A DNA stretch of 64,000 nucleotides from the NCBI RefSeq assembly GCF_040403615.1, contig NZ_JBBAKG010000023.1:1-64000 (forward strand), in the 5' to 3' direction. Every line of letters begins with the position of its first letter. Position 1 is the stretch's first letter. The stretch is from Haliscomenobacter sp040403615. GTDB taxonomy: Bacteria; Bacteroidota; Bacteroidia; Chitinophagales; Saprospiraceae. The notes under the pieces are model-generated. The model saw only the letters and a list, made by a program, of their open reading frames with translations, was not told where the DNA came from and ran no database searches. Both the position numbers and the translations under genes were made by a program. Positions 33,245 to 42,464 of the stretch are shown here, piece after piece.

Positions 33245-34159
33245 TTAGATCCATTCTTTCCCTTTGTCGCTCAGCCATTTCAGGGTTTGTTCTTCGGGAG
33301 ATCCCGGTTCGGGGTGGTGATTGTATACCCAATTGGCGGTGGGAGGCAAACTCATCAGGATGGATTCGGTTCGACCATCGGTATCTAGGCCGAATTTGGT
33401 TCCTTTGTCCCATACCAGATTGAATTCTACATAGCGGCCACGCCGGAGGTATTGCCAATTTTTTTCCCGCTCGCTAAAAGGGGTGTTTTTGTGTTTGTGC
33501 AGTAAAGGAATGTAAGTAGGGCAAAACGTTTCGCCCACTGCGCGCACAAAAGCAAAGGTTTCTGCTTTGCTGTTTTCCTCGCAGCCAGCGAGTTGATCAA
33601 AAAATATTCCCCCAATTCCACGGGTTTCCCCACGGTGTTTGATGTAGAAATACTTATCGGCCCAAGCTTTGAAAGTTGGGTAATGGTCATGATGGTGCTG
33701 ATCGCAAGTGGTTTTCAAAGCCTGGTGGAAAAAGGCTGCGTCTTCGGTGAATATGTAATGAGGCGTAAGGTCAATACCGCCGCCAAACCACCAATGTCCA
33801 CCGTCGGTTTCAAAGTAACGGACATTCATGTGGATAATGGGAGTATAAGGATTGCTTGGATGCAAAACGATGGATACTCCGGTAGCAAAGAAGTCGGCTG
33901 AATCCAGTTTCAATGCCTGGGCTATTTTTTCGGGCAATGCACCGTGCACCGCAGAAAAATTCACGCCCCCTTTTTCGATGTGTTGCCCAATAATGACCCT
34001 ACTCCGGCCACCACCGCCACCTGCGCGTTCCCAGGCATCTTCTTGAAAGCGCCCCATTCCGTCGGCAGTTTCCAATTGCTGACAGATATCGTCCTGTAAA
34101 TCTTTGAAATATTCAGTAATGGAAACACGATCGACGCTCGGCGCAGAAAAAGTTTTCAT
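33245..34159 (-). CDS. hemF: Oxygen-dependent coproporphyrinogen III oxidase
   Basis: A 304-residue enzyme that oxidatively decarboxylates two propionates of coproporphyrinogen III to yield protoporphyrinogen IX in haem synthesis, using O2. Diagnostic segments are GGGGRSRV, the FGGGIDLTPHYI block, KHRGETRGIGGIFFD and GRYVEFNLVWDKGTKFGLDTDGRTESILMSLPP near the C-terminus. It is the first gene of a three-gene unit hemF-mnmH-selD with a TAA directly abutting the next ATG. Confidence 0.96.
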   Translation of the reverse strand: MKTFSAPSVDRVSITEYFKDLQDDICQQLETADGMGRFQEDAWERAGGGGGRSRVIIGQHIEKGGVNFSAVHGALPEKIAQALKLDSADFFATGVSIVLHPSNPYTPIIHMNVRYFETDGGHWWFGGGIDLTPHYIFTEDAAFFHQALKTTCDQHHHDHYPTFKAWADKYFYIKHRGETRGIGGIFFDQLAGCEENSKAETFAFVRAVGETFCPTYIPLLHKHKNTPFSEREKNWQYLRRGRYVEFNLVWDKGTKFGLDTDGRTESILMSLPPTANWVYNHHPEPGSPEEQTLKWLSDKGKEWI

Positions 34160-34190
34160 TTATTGTCTCTTTAGTAAAGCAGAAAAATTA

Positions 34191-34279
34191 ACTTCCCGAT
34201 TTTGGCTTTTGAATAAGGAGTCGAACGGTTCATTTCAAGTGAGCTTCCTATTCAAAAGCCTCTGAAAAAATCGGGAAGT
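34191..34279. repeat. Two-part inverted repeat upstream of hemF and the phosphorylase gene
   Basis: acttcccgatttt (34191-34203) pairs with aaaatcgggaagt (34267-34279). Directly inside, ggcttttgaata (34204-34215) pairs with tattcaaaagcc (34249-34260). It lies in the divergent promoter region. The right edge agtaattttttgc recurs at 54069-54081, so it belongs to a dispersed family. Confidence 0.6.
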
Positions 34280-34389
34280 AATTTTTTGCGTCAAATTTAA
34301 TTGCTAGAGGAATTGCAAAGGAAACGTATTTTTCCTACTTTTTTACTGCTTTTGATTACTTTCATTCCTTTACTAAAATACTATACCTT

Positions 34390-35277
34390 ATGCAAGCACT
34401 GGCCGATACTGAACTCATCATTACCCCCAAAGGAAGAATTTACCACTTGGATCTGCATCCTGATGAACTGGCCGATACGGTCATTACCGTGGGAGACCCA
34501 GCAAGAGTGGCCGCGATTACCAAGCATTTTGATTCGATCGAATCTCAGGCAGCACACCGCGAATTTGTGACCCATACCGGCTGGGTAGGCAAGCAGCGGA
34601 TCACGGTTTTGTCAACAGGCATTGGCCCAGACAATATCGACATCTGCCTCAATGAATTGGATGCATTGGCCAATATCGATTTTACAACCCGCATTCCCCA
34701 AACCAATCTCCGGCAACTCAACATCATCCGATTAGGTACTTCTGGGGCTTTGCAACACGACATTGAGCCTGGGACTTTGATCTTGTCTCGATATGGATTA
34801 GGGCTGGATAACCTGATGCATTTTTACCATTATCAACCCAATCCCGCGGAACTGGGACTGATGGCTGAGGTGCAACACCTGGAAACCAAAGTGGAAAAAT
34901 TCCCGGTATCGCCTTATGCCTGCGAAGGAAGTGCTGAATTGGCAGAGCAATTGGGAGAGGGCATGGAGCAAGGCATCACGATCACTTGTCCGGGCTTTTA
35001 TGCGCCACAAGCCCGGAGTTTGCGCGCACCTATATTGATGAGCATCGCCACGCTGGATGCCTGGAGCAGACTCAGTTACAATGGCATTCGCCTGACCAAT
35101 TTCGAGATGGAAACGTCGGCTATCTTCGGATTGGCGAGTTTGCTGGGGCATCGGGCTATTTCCTGCAATGTGATTTTGGGCAATCGACTCAATGGGAAAT
35201 TCACAGATGATCCGGGAAGGGTGGTGGAAAGAATGATCGAGGTGATGTTGCCGAGGATCGCGGGGTTGATGGGATAA
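34390..35277 (+). CDS. Nucleoside phosphorylase, uridine-phosphorylase-like
   Basis: A 295-residue member of the PNP/UDP phosphorylase superfamily, which cleaves nucleosides with phosphate to a base and ribose-1-phosphate. The phosphate site appears as VGDPARV. The core strand is VLSTGIGPDN, followed by RLGTSGAL. The nucleoside-binding methionine/glutamate block reads NFEMETSAIFGL. The pattern is nearest to uridine phosphorylases of Bacteroidota. It diverges from hemF with a palindromic promoter region between. Substrate choice among uridine, purine nucleosides and others is not certain. Confidence 0.85.
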   Translation: MQALADTELIITPKGRIYHLDLHPDELADTVITVGDPARVAAITKHFDSIESQAAHREFVTHTGWVGKQRITVLSTGIGPDNIDICLNELDALANIDFTTRIPQTNLRQLNIIRLGTSGALQHDIEPGTLILSRYGLGLDNLMHFYHYQPNPAELGLMAEVQHLETKVEKFPVSPYACEGSAELAEQLGEGMEQGITITCPGFYAPQARSLRAPILMSIATLDAWSRLSYNGIRLTNFEMETSAIFGLASLLGHRAISCNVILGNRLNGKFTDDPGRVVERMIEVMLPRIAGLMG

Positions 35278-35290
35278 GCTTCCAATTCCC

Positions 35291-35819
35291 AAAGCGACAT
35301 TAATAGGAGAACGGATAACCCGGATGAGGGCGGATTTAAACGGATTTCAGGGGCTTTTCATTTTGGAATATTCTTTTTATTGTTGAAAAAGACTTTCCTG
35401 GCAAATTCAGGCTCCTTTCCAAGATTCAACAAAAGGCCAACTTCAATAGCGCTAGCTTTGAGATAGTTCTGTAATTGTCGTTTGTGAGAAGTGTTGATGC
35501 ACTCAACCGATTTTAATTCTAAAATAACAACATCATTAACAATCATATCCGTGTAGTATTCACCAACTTCTTTGCCCTTATAATAGACAGGGCATCTTTG
35601 TTGAGGGATTACCTGATGGCTTCTTTCCCTCAATTCTAAAAATAGGGCATTCTGGTACACTTTTTCTAAAAAACCGTGTCCCAACTCATTGTAGACTTCA
35701 TAAAAGGCATCCAGAATATCCTCTGTTAATTCTTTATGCAACAACATGTTAGTGTGTGATTAAAATCCGTTCAAATCCGCCCTAATCCGGGTTATCCGTT
35801 CTCCTGTTTATGTCGCTTT
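35291..35819. mobile_element. 529-bp inverted-repeat-bounded cassette carrying a GxxExxY gene
   Basis: The ends 35291-35350 and 35760-35819 are inverted copies over 60 bp with about six differences. The only content between them is the GxxExxY gene. In each arm the pentamer cggat (or atccg) recurs every 9-10 bp: 35312, 35321, 35331, 35341 on the left; 35765, 35775, 35785, 35794 on the right. I see no clear target-site duplication outside the ends. The unit has the form of a small gene cassette or transposon-like element, though no transposase is encoded. Confidence 0.65.
35358..35747 (-). CDS. GxxExxY protein, PD-(D/E)XK nuclease-like
   Basis: A 129-residue protein with the name-giving motif GHGFLEKVY (G-x2-E-x2-Y within GFLEKVY) and the AFYEVYNELG segment before it. 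The central DMIVNDVVILELKSVE has the acidic-residue and E-x-K spacing of PD-(D/E)XK nucleases, in agreement with its PDDEXK_3-type family. The C-terminus (LQNYLKASAIEVGLLLNLG) is the usual family tail. Function is unknown; no partner gene is linked. Its start and stop lie just within two 60-bp inverted repeats. Confidence 0.85.
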   Translation of the reverse strand: MLLHKELTEDILDAFYEVYNELGHGFLEKVYQNALFLELRERSHQVIPQQRCPVYYKGKEVGEYYTDMIVNDVVILELKSVECINTSHKRQLQNYLKASAIEVGLLLNLGKEPEFARKVFFNNKKNIPK

Positions 35820-35930
35820 AGTAATTAGTGGTTTGCTTTTTCAACAAATTTCGCCATAATCCTGAAAACCTCTAAAAAACAACCAATATCCAGGTACTCC
35901 GCCCGAACATTGGTTGTTTTTTTCTTTTCA

Positions 35931-38900
35931 TTATCTCGCCACTACCTGCACCCACATCCCCTTAGTGTTCGCACTAATCGAGTTGTCGTACATAGCGGCG
36001 CAAGACACTGCTGGCAAATAATACCGCCCTGGATATGCCGCACTCAAACGCACCCGGAAAGTTTTGTTTTGGCTCTCTGGCAAGTCGAAGAACGTATTCA
36101 CCCGATCATCGCGAATGTCCTGGTAATCAAAGGCCGATTGAGAAGTGCTTTCCACTTCCGTCATGCGGCTGTTGATGATTTCCCAACCTGAGGGGAAGGT
36201 TTGATTCAAGGCCAGTTCCTGATAAGGTACAGGTCTAGAATTCGGGTGTACGACCCGCACTTCGGCAATAAAATCGGTGCCTTGCGCCAAATTGGCCGGA
36301 TCGATTGCTTTGCCGCTCATATCGGTGTAAGTCACTACAATTTTCAAGTCATTGGCCTGTGCGGATTCCTGCCCGGCAATAGGCTGACCGCGCTGTACCA
36401 CCCGGACAAACAGCTTGGCTTTGCTGGTATTTTTCAGGGTCAGGTTGCTGTTGCTTGCCGTGGGGAGGTTGATTTGCATCACCACATTTTTGGAATTGGC
36501 GGAGGTACTTTGGCCACCATTTACCGCGTAGCTGAAGCTAAAGGCTTGTGTAGCCTTGTCATCTCCGAGGTATTTGGAAATGGCCATCAGGGTGTACGAT
36601 ATGGTTTGGGTGGAATACCAACTCGTGCTGCTCAAGCCTTTGGAGAGGTATTGCACCAGTGCACCAGCTTTCTTCATTTCCTTGAGTAAAACCAAAGTTT
36701 CGAGAATCATGGCCCGGTCGCGCATGCCCGAACCGTAGGTGTAGCTCATCTCGGTATAATCAGCCACTTCGGTAGGTTTGTCTTGTACCAGTTCTTTGGC
36801 CACTTCCGGTTTGCCAGCCAGGGCATAAGCTGCGGCAAGGCGCCAACGTGCACTCAGGTTGATTTTAGCATTTTCGCGCAAGCGGTTCATTGAAGCCATG
36901 TCGGGGTCTCCTGCCAGAGCAAGCGTGTATAAGCGGTATGCCTGGTTCAATTCGTGGCCTTCCATGCTCCAGAAACCCAGTGCGGGCAATTTGGAGTCCC
37001 ACATGCGGGCTACTTTTTTCTGGAATTTCATCCAGTCTTTCAGTAGGTTATTGGGTACATCGTAGCCTTTGTTTTTGGCTTCCAGCAGGAAATGTCCGGT
37101 GTAACTGGTCGACCAATGATCAGGCGTGCCGTTGCCGGGCCAGTAAGTGAAGCCACCTTCGTTGGTTTGGAAGTTTTTGATGCGCTCGATGGCATATTTG
37201 ATGTTGGTGGCTACTTCTTTTTGGCGTTTGTCGTCCAGTTCCAGCATATTGCCCACAAACAACTGTGGGAAAGCCGCTGAAGCGGTTTGTTCAATACAGC
37301 CGTAAGGGTAGGAGAGGAGGTAACCCAGGCGCTCGCCCAGGTTCAGCGGTGGCACATTGGATACTTCCAACACGGTGCTGCGCGTACCTGCCGTACCAAA
37401 TACATCCATTGCTTGTTCCCACGATTTGCCCACTTCTACAACCTCACTGAAAACTTTGGTTTGGAAGGGGTTGGGATTGCGCACATCGATTTCAATTTCT
37501 TCAGAAGAGGATGCGCCGCCACCAGTGGCCACGATTTTGAACTTGGCGATGCCCACTTTATCTTTCACCTTGATTTTGAAACCGGTGATCTGGTCAGTAT
37601 TGTTTCTACTGAAACTCATGTCTTGGTTGCCATCTTCGATGCTCACCAAGCCGCTGCTTTCCGTCACTTTCACCTGTACGTTGTTGATCTTTGCATCGGT
37701 CACAAAAACATTGACGGGCAGTTCAAACTGATCGCCAGGAGAAATCATCCGGGGCAGGGTAGAGCGCACCATCAGTGGATTGCGCACTGGGATACTCTTT
37801 TCGGCAGCGCCATAGGCATTGTCTTTAGCAGCTACCACCATGATGCGGACTGCGCCGATGTAATTGGGTATTTTGATCTGGTGCTTGTTGCTGCGGCCAC
37901 TGGCCAGTAGAAATGGGCCCATGGTGACCACCATCGGCTTGAAGCGGTTGGCGGTATTGTTCAAAGCACTTGGATCCACAGCTCCATCGCCGCCAATGCT
38001 GAGGATACTTTCCAGCTCGCCGGCAAATGCACCCAGCACTTTGTCGTAAATGTCCCAGGTTTGAATACCCAGGGCTTCGCGGGCATAAAAAGCATCGTGT
38101 GGATTGGGTGTTTTGAAACGGGTCAATCCCAGCAAACCTTCGTCAACAATGGCCAAAGAGTAAGCCATGGCTTTGCCCGCCTTTTCTCCAACTTCAACAC
38201 TGACCGTGGTTTCTGGTCGGAATTCAGCAGGCGCAGTGATGGTTGGTGTAAGGATGGTTTCAGCATCTTCGACTTGGATTGGGGCGATGCCGTAAAGGCG
38301 GATGGGCAAGTCGTTGGCCACTTGTCCGTGTGGCTGAATGAGGGCCACGTTGGCGTATACGGTGGGCGACATGTCTGGAGTGGTCTTAAAGGTGATCTTG
38401 TTTTCGCCTTCGACGGATTTTGTCCAGAAAGTCTTGATGATCTTGGTGCCTGTTTCGAGCGAGACCAGTACCCGACCACCTTTTCCGCCAGGGATGGTCA
38501 AGGTGACGTTTTCACCAACATTGTATTTTTCTTTGTCCGCTTGGAAACTCAGCATGGCTGCGGCTTCGCGGAAACTGTCGTCTTCGTCATCGCCTTCGTA
38601 CCAAGGGGTACCGATGTAGATGAATCCTCCTGTGCAGTGGCCACTTTCGGCATCACATACCCGAATCATGTAACGGCCCCAGGTGGTGGTTTTGAAATTC
38701 CAGGAAGCTTCACCTTTGGCATTGGTGCTTACTGCCGCGGTTTGAACCGCACCAACGTGCTCGCCAGAGTTGTAGTTGGCTTCGTTTTCCTGGTACTGAT
38801 CCCACCACCAGCGCCATTCTACTTTGTACAAACCGATGGAGAGGCGGCGACCGCTGACGGGTTTGCCATTTTTGTCGACGTCTACGAAGCGAATGGCATT

Positions 38901-41540
38901 GGACTTGCCGACTTCAAATTGTGGGCTACCGTATTTGTTGCGCGGAATTTCAATCCCGGCATAGGTATCGTAAGGAGAATATTTGACAGAAACATTGTCG
39001 GTACTAAAATCGCCGCCTTTTTCAAACACCCGGGTTTGGAAGGATGCGGTCAGCATTCCAGGAGCAAGTTCTTCTTCCAGGAGGGTGGCGCTGATGTTGG
39101 CTTTGCCTTCGCCATCCAAAACGTTGTCGAAAATGATGCGCGGTTCGGTTTTGGTCAGTTTGCGGGCTGGATCATCGAAGTTGTAGCTGGGGTACTTGGG
39201 GAAACTGGTGTTGGCTTCGCGCAATTGGACTTCAACTACTGCTTTCAAACCGCTGGCGGGTGATCCCGTCAACCAATCCGCCGATAAGCGGGCATTCATT
39301 TTGCCTCCTTCGGCCTGCAATTCTTTTTCACTGCCCGTATTCAAATCAACCCGAATGCGGTTAGGTTTAACCGTTTCAATTTTGAGGATTTTTTCAAAAA
39401 TAGCTCCGCCTGCTTTGACTTTTACCCGCCAGTTGCCCGTTGGTGCGTCGGGATGCGTAGCAAAATACAGCGGATAAATGCCTCCGACTGTTTTGGAAGT
39501 GGTTCTTTTTTCTTGCAATTGCCCCCGTGCATTGAACAATTCCATGGTGATGGGATAGCTCTCAGGCAGGCGTTTTTCGCGGTCTTCAATCATGAAATTG
39601 AGAAATACCGAATCGCCAGGCCGCCAAACGCCCCGCTCGCCATACAAGAATCCTTTCAGCCCTTTTTGGGTTACTGAACCATTGACGTCGAATTTGCTCA
39701 AGGATAGTGATTCCCCTTCTTCCAGGCGAAGGTAACCCCGCTGGCCATTGTGGGTGACGATGGCCACAAAAGGGCTGCCTTTGTAAGCCACATCAGCGAT
39801 GCCATCGCCGTTGCTGCTGCCTTTACCAATGGGCTGATTCTGACGGTCAAACACTTCCACCTGTGCGCCGGAGATTGGGTCAGTATTGCGTAAGTCGGTT
39901 ACGATGACCATCAGCTTGCGGTTGCCGCCTTTTTTAGCGATTAAGCCCAAATTGGAAGAAATGACGTTGCGCTGTACAAAATGATCTGAGTTGTAGTATT
40001 CTTTGGAACAAGGGTCACTTCGTTTGTCGTAATCGTATTCTTCAAAATAACCATCGTATCCATAGTAATGATCCATGATGCTTTCCAGTGGCTCGTCTTC
40101 GTCTTCACCCGCTTTAGAGAAAGGATCAGCGCTAAGGCTGGCGTCTGCACTTTGACTGGCCATGCAAGAAATGGCCGAATATTCTGGGCGAAAACCGATG
40201 CGTACCTGATAGATGGCTTGCTCGTCGGCTTTGATCAATTTACTCAAGTCGATGGCATAACGTGACCAACGTCCTGCTTTGGCATTGGGACTCAACATTT
40301 GGAGGTTGACTTTTTGTTGCAGCACGATGCGACCCACTTTGTAAAGGTCGTATTCGCCGTCGATGGGGTTGTCTTGCAGAAATTGCAGGATGTTGTTGTT
40401 GAAAATTTTCAACACTTCGATGTCTACCGACTTGAGGCCAACCGATTCAAAGGGGAACATCAGTCCTTCGGAGTTGGGTAAGATTACCCCTTTGCCCACC
40501 AGGCGAACGCCGGGTTTGATTTCTTCAAAATTGACATCCCAAACGGTTGTTTCGGTAAAGGTGCTGCTTTTGGTATTTTCGATACCCGTTAAAATGCGTA
40601 CGCGAAAGTTGCCGTTCAGGTTTTGGTCAGGGTATACCCGTACCACGTTGTCTTCAATGATGTATTTGAGTGTCCCCTCGTAATCATCGATGGTAATCAA
40701 ACCATCCAGGTTTTGAGCTTTATTCAATGGATCAGAAAATACGATGCGGATGTATTGTTCCGGAATTTGTACGGCATCCGCGTCCATGACACTGAAATTG
40801 CCTATGGCCGGAATTTTATAATCTTCTGTTTTGTTGGTCTTTACTCCAATCGAGCTGCCATCGTAGGCCAATTTCACTTCAGAAGGCTGTTTGCCCCGGT
40901 TGACTGGTTTTACGGTAAAGTAGTGTACAAGTTGATCGTTGGAGTGTTGCCACTGCACATTGAGTTTTTCGCCTTCTTGTTTGGCGTTGACGATTTCTTC
41001 AACTTCTTTGTTTTCAGCCACATCGGCAGTATAAACCGCACCTTTTAAGCTCTGCTTGGAGTAATCGGTGTTGCTGGCGGAGCGCATTCCTTCGAGGTCG
41101 ATTTGGTAGTGCTGCTCGCGGGTGTGGAATTGAAATGTAAAATTAGCGTTGTCTCCCTTGGCATCCTGGATGACTTGTTTTACATTTACGGAAACATCAT
41201 AGGTTGTACCAGAAGCCAGATCCTGGTTGGGGTCGAAACGCAGGGTATTGGCGTCTTCCCAGGTGAGCTTGCCTTTTATGTTGGGTGAAAGCGAGAGTAC
41301 CGCAGGTGCTTCTTTGCCGATTTCGGTGCTATTGGCAATACTTTGAGCAAAACGAACGCGCACCGGATCACTTTTGGAAATTACCCCGGACGTGTAGGCG
41401 TACACAAAGGGGTTTTCAGCGGAAAGGGTAGTCAGGTCGTGGTTTTTTCGACAACCCGTACTCAAAAGGGCAAGAAAAAGAACTACAGTCGTTGTCCCGA
41501 GTACAAGTGGGCGCAGAGTTTTGGCGTTAAACATTGACAT
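35931..41540 (-). CDS. Alpha-2-macroglobulin family lipoprotein with thioester
   Basis: An 1869-residue bacterial alpha-2-macroglobulin. A lipoprotein leader ends at LLSTGC (Cys30). MG-type beta domains fill the N-terminal half, including PSEVKLAYDGS and the MG2-like VRVRFAQSIANSTEIG. The bait region lies in the middle. The thioester motif GCIEQ with Cys1415 starts the helical TED domain (SYPYGCIEQTASAAFPQLF). Such proteins trap and inhibit proteases that reach the periplasm. An ATG two codons downstream (41534) is an alternative start. The usual partner, penicillin-binding protein 1C, is not adjacent. The gene stands alone, followed by the GxxExxY cassette and diverging from the LON-domain gene. 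Confidence 0.93.
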   Translation of the reverse strand: MSMFNAKTLRPLVLGTTTVVLFLALLSTGCRKNHDLTTLSAENPFVYAYTSGVISKSDPVRVRFAQSIANSTEIGKEAPAVLSLSPNIKGKLTWEDANTLRFDPNQDLASGTTYDVSVNVKQVIQDAKGDNANFTFQFHTREQHYQIDLEGMRSASNTDYSKQSLKGAVYTADVAENKEVEEIVNAKQEGEKLNVQWQHSNDQLVHYFTVKPVNRGKQPSEVKLAYDGSSIGVKTNKTEDYKIPAIGNFSVMDADAVQIPEQYIRIVFSDPLNKAQNLDGLITIDDYEGTLKYIIEDNVVRVYPDQNLNGNFRVRILTGIENTKSSTFTETTVWDVNFEEIKPGVRLVGKGVILPNSEGLMFPFESVGLKSVDIEVLKIFNNNILQFLQDNPIDGEYDLYKVGRIVLQQKVNLQMLSPNAKAGRWSRYAIDLSKLIKADEQAIYQVRIGFRPEYSAISCMASQSADASLSADPFSKAGEDEDEPLESIMDHYYGYDGYFEEYDYDKRSDPCSKEYYNSDHFVQRNVISSNLGLIAKKGGNRKLMVIVTDLRNTDPISGAQVEVFDRQNQPIGKGSSNGDGIADVAYKGSPFVAIVTHNGQRGYLRLEEGESLSLSKFDVNGSVTQKGLKGFLYGERGVWRPGDSVFLNFMIEDREKRLPESYPITMELFNARGQLQEKRTTSKTVGGIYPLYFATHPDAPTGNWRVKVKAGGAIFEKILKIETVKPNRIRVDLNTGSEKELQAEGGKMNARLSADWLTGSPASGLKAVVEVQLREANTSFPKYPSYNFDDPARKLTKTEPRIIFDNVLDGEGKANISATLLEEELAPGMLTASFQTRVFEKGGDFSTDNVSVKYSPYDTYAGIEIPRNKYGSPQFEVGKSNAIRFVDVDKNGKPVSGRRLSIGLYKVEWRWWWDQYQENEANYNSGEHVGAVQTAAVSTNAKGEASWNFKTTTWGRYMIRVCDAESGHCTGGFIYIGTPWYEGDDEDDSFREAAAMLSFQADKEKYNVGENVTLTIPGGKGGRVLVSLETGTKIIKTFWTKSVEGENKITFKTTPDMSPTVYANVALIQPHGQVANDLPIRLYGIAPIQVEDAETILTPTITAPAEFRPETTVSVEVGEKAGKAMAYSLAIVDEGLLGLTRFKTPNPHDAFYAREALGIQTWDIYDKVLGAFAGELESILSIGGDGAVDPSALNNTANRFKPMVVTMGPFLLASGRSNKHQIKIPNYIGAVRIMVVAAKDNAYGAAEKSIPVRNPLMVRSTLPRMISPGDQFELPVNVFVTDAKINNVQVKVTESSGLVSIEDGNQDMSFSRNNTDQITGFKIKVKDKVGIAKFKIVATGGGASSSEEIEIDVRNPNPFQTKVFSEVVEVGKSWEQAMDVFGTAGTRSTVLEVSNVPPLNLGERLGYLLSYPYGCIEQTASAAFPQLFVGNMLELDDKRQKEVATNIKYAIERIKNFQTNEGGFTYWPGNGTPDHWSTSYTGHFLLEAKNKGYDVPNNLLKDWMKFQKKVARMWDSKLPALGFWSMEGHELNQAYRLYTLALAGDPDMASMNRLRENAKINLSARWRLAAAYALAGKPEVAKELVQDKPTEVADYTEMSYTYGSGMRDRAMILETLVLLKEMKKAGALVQYLSKGLSSTSWYSTQTISYTLMAISKYLGDDKATQAFSFSYAVNGGQSTSANSKNVVMQINLPTASNSNLTLKNTSKAKLFVRVVQRGQPIAGQESAQANDLKIVVTYTDMSGKAIDPANLAQGTDFIAEVRVVHPNSRPVPYQELALNQTFPSGWEIINSRMTEVESTSQSAFDYQDIRDDRVNTFFDLPESQNKTFRVRLSAAYPGRYYLPAVSCAAMYDNSISANTKGMWVQVVAR

Positions 41541-41683
41541 GGTGTGCAGTTAAAATGGTTTTTCAGGATTGATTTTTGAAACTATTGACACGAAAACTCG
41601 TTCAATTTAAGCTCATATACGGGCTTTTACAATGAAAGGTTACATATTTATTTTCCTGTAAGTTAATCTAAAAAAATCTCAGT

Positions 41684-42319
41684 ATGGAATTTGTTTTATT
41701 GCCGCAATTTCCGCTGCAGATTGTCGTATACCCAAACGAAAATCTGAACCTACATATTTTTGAACCCAGGTATCGTCAATTGATTGCAGAAAGTGAAGAA
41801 AAGGGAGTCACCTTTGGCATTCCCACTTTTCTCAACCAGCGTGTAATGCCCTTTGGCACTGAAATCCAGCTCCTCAACGTTGAAAAGCGGCATGATGGCG
41901 GGGAAATGGACATCAAGACGAAAGGTATTGGTGTGTACCATATGGAGCAATTTATCAATCCTGTGCCTGGAAAATTGTATGCCGGAGCAACCATCCGAAG
42001 AATTGAAACAGACCAGGAATACGACTGGGGCTTGAACGAAAAAATTCTGGGTTTTTTATTGGAACTATTTGATTTGTTGGACATTGACAAATCCCTGCCC
42101 GAGGGGCCTAGTGATTTTATTTCGTTTGATGTGGCTCATCATGCCGGTCTATCCATTGATCAGGAATACGAATTGTTGATTTTGCCTACCGAAAAAGAAA
42201 GGCAAGCGCTGCTGCTCGAACACCTGGAACAGTTTTTACCAATGGTCAAAGAAATGCGGAATCTGCAGCAAAGGGCGTTGCTGAATGGTCATTTTAAAGA
42301 CCTCAAACCGCTCTTGTAA
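41684..42319 (+). CDS. LON peptidase substrate-binding-domain protein
   Basis: A 211-residue protein formed by the N-terminal domain of Lon alone. It starts LLPQFPLQIVVYPNENLNLHIFEPRYRQLI, the LAN-domain core, and has no ATPase or protease module. Family members of this length are of unknown function and may act as adaptors. It diverges from the alpha-2-macroglobulin gene and precedes a DUF1080 gene 145 bp away on the same strand. Confidence 0.85.
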   Translation: MEFVLLPQFPLQIVVYPNENLNLHIFEPRYRQLIAESEEKGVTFGIPTFLNQRVMPFGTEIQLLNVEKRHDGGEMDIKTKGIGVYHMEQFINPVPGKLYAGATIRRIETDQEYDWGLNEKILGFLLELFDLLDIDKSLPEGPSDFISFDVAHHAGLSIDQEYELLILPTEKERQALLLEHLEQFLPMVKEMRNLQQRALLNGHFKDLKPLL

Positions 42320-42464
42320 ATTTTTGCGCTGCTCAAAACTAGCAAAATGTCTAATTGTTTTTTTACTCAGACGATCTTTTCTTGCTGTTTAGATGCAAAC
42401 AAAGAAATAAAAAAAGCGAGAACCCAAAAAAAATCCAGATTTTGAGGGTCATAAATCGCAAGAC

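Noticed and set aside
38061..39263. 400-codon plus-strand frame
   Set aside because: It is antisense to the alpha-2-macroglobulin gene, whose family motifs are clear; composition is that of a codon shadow.
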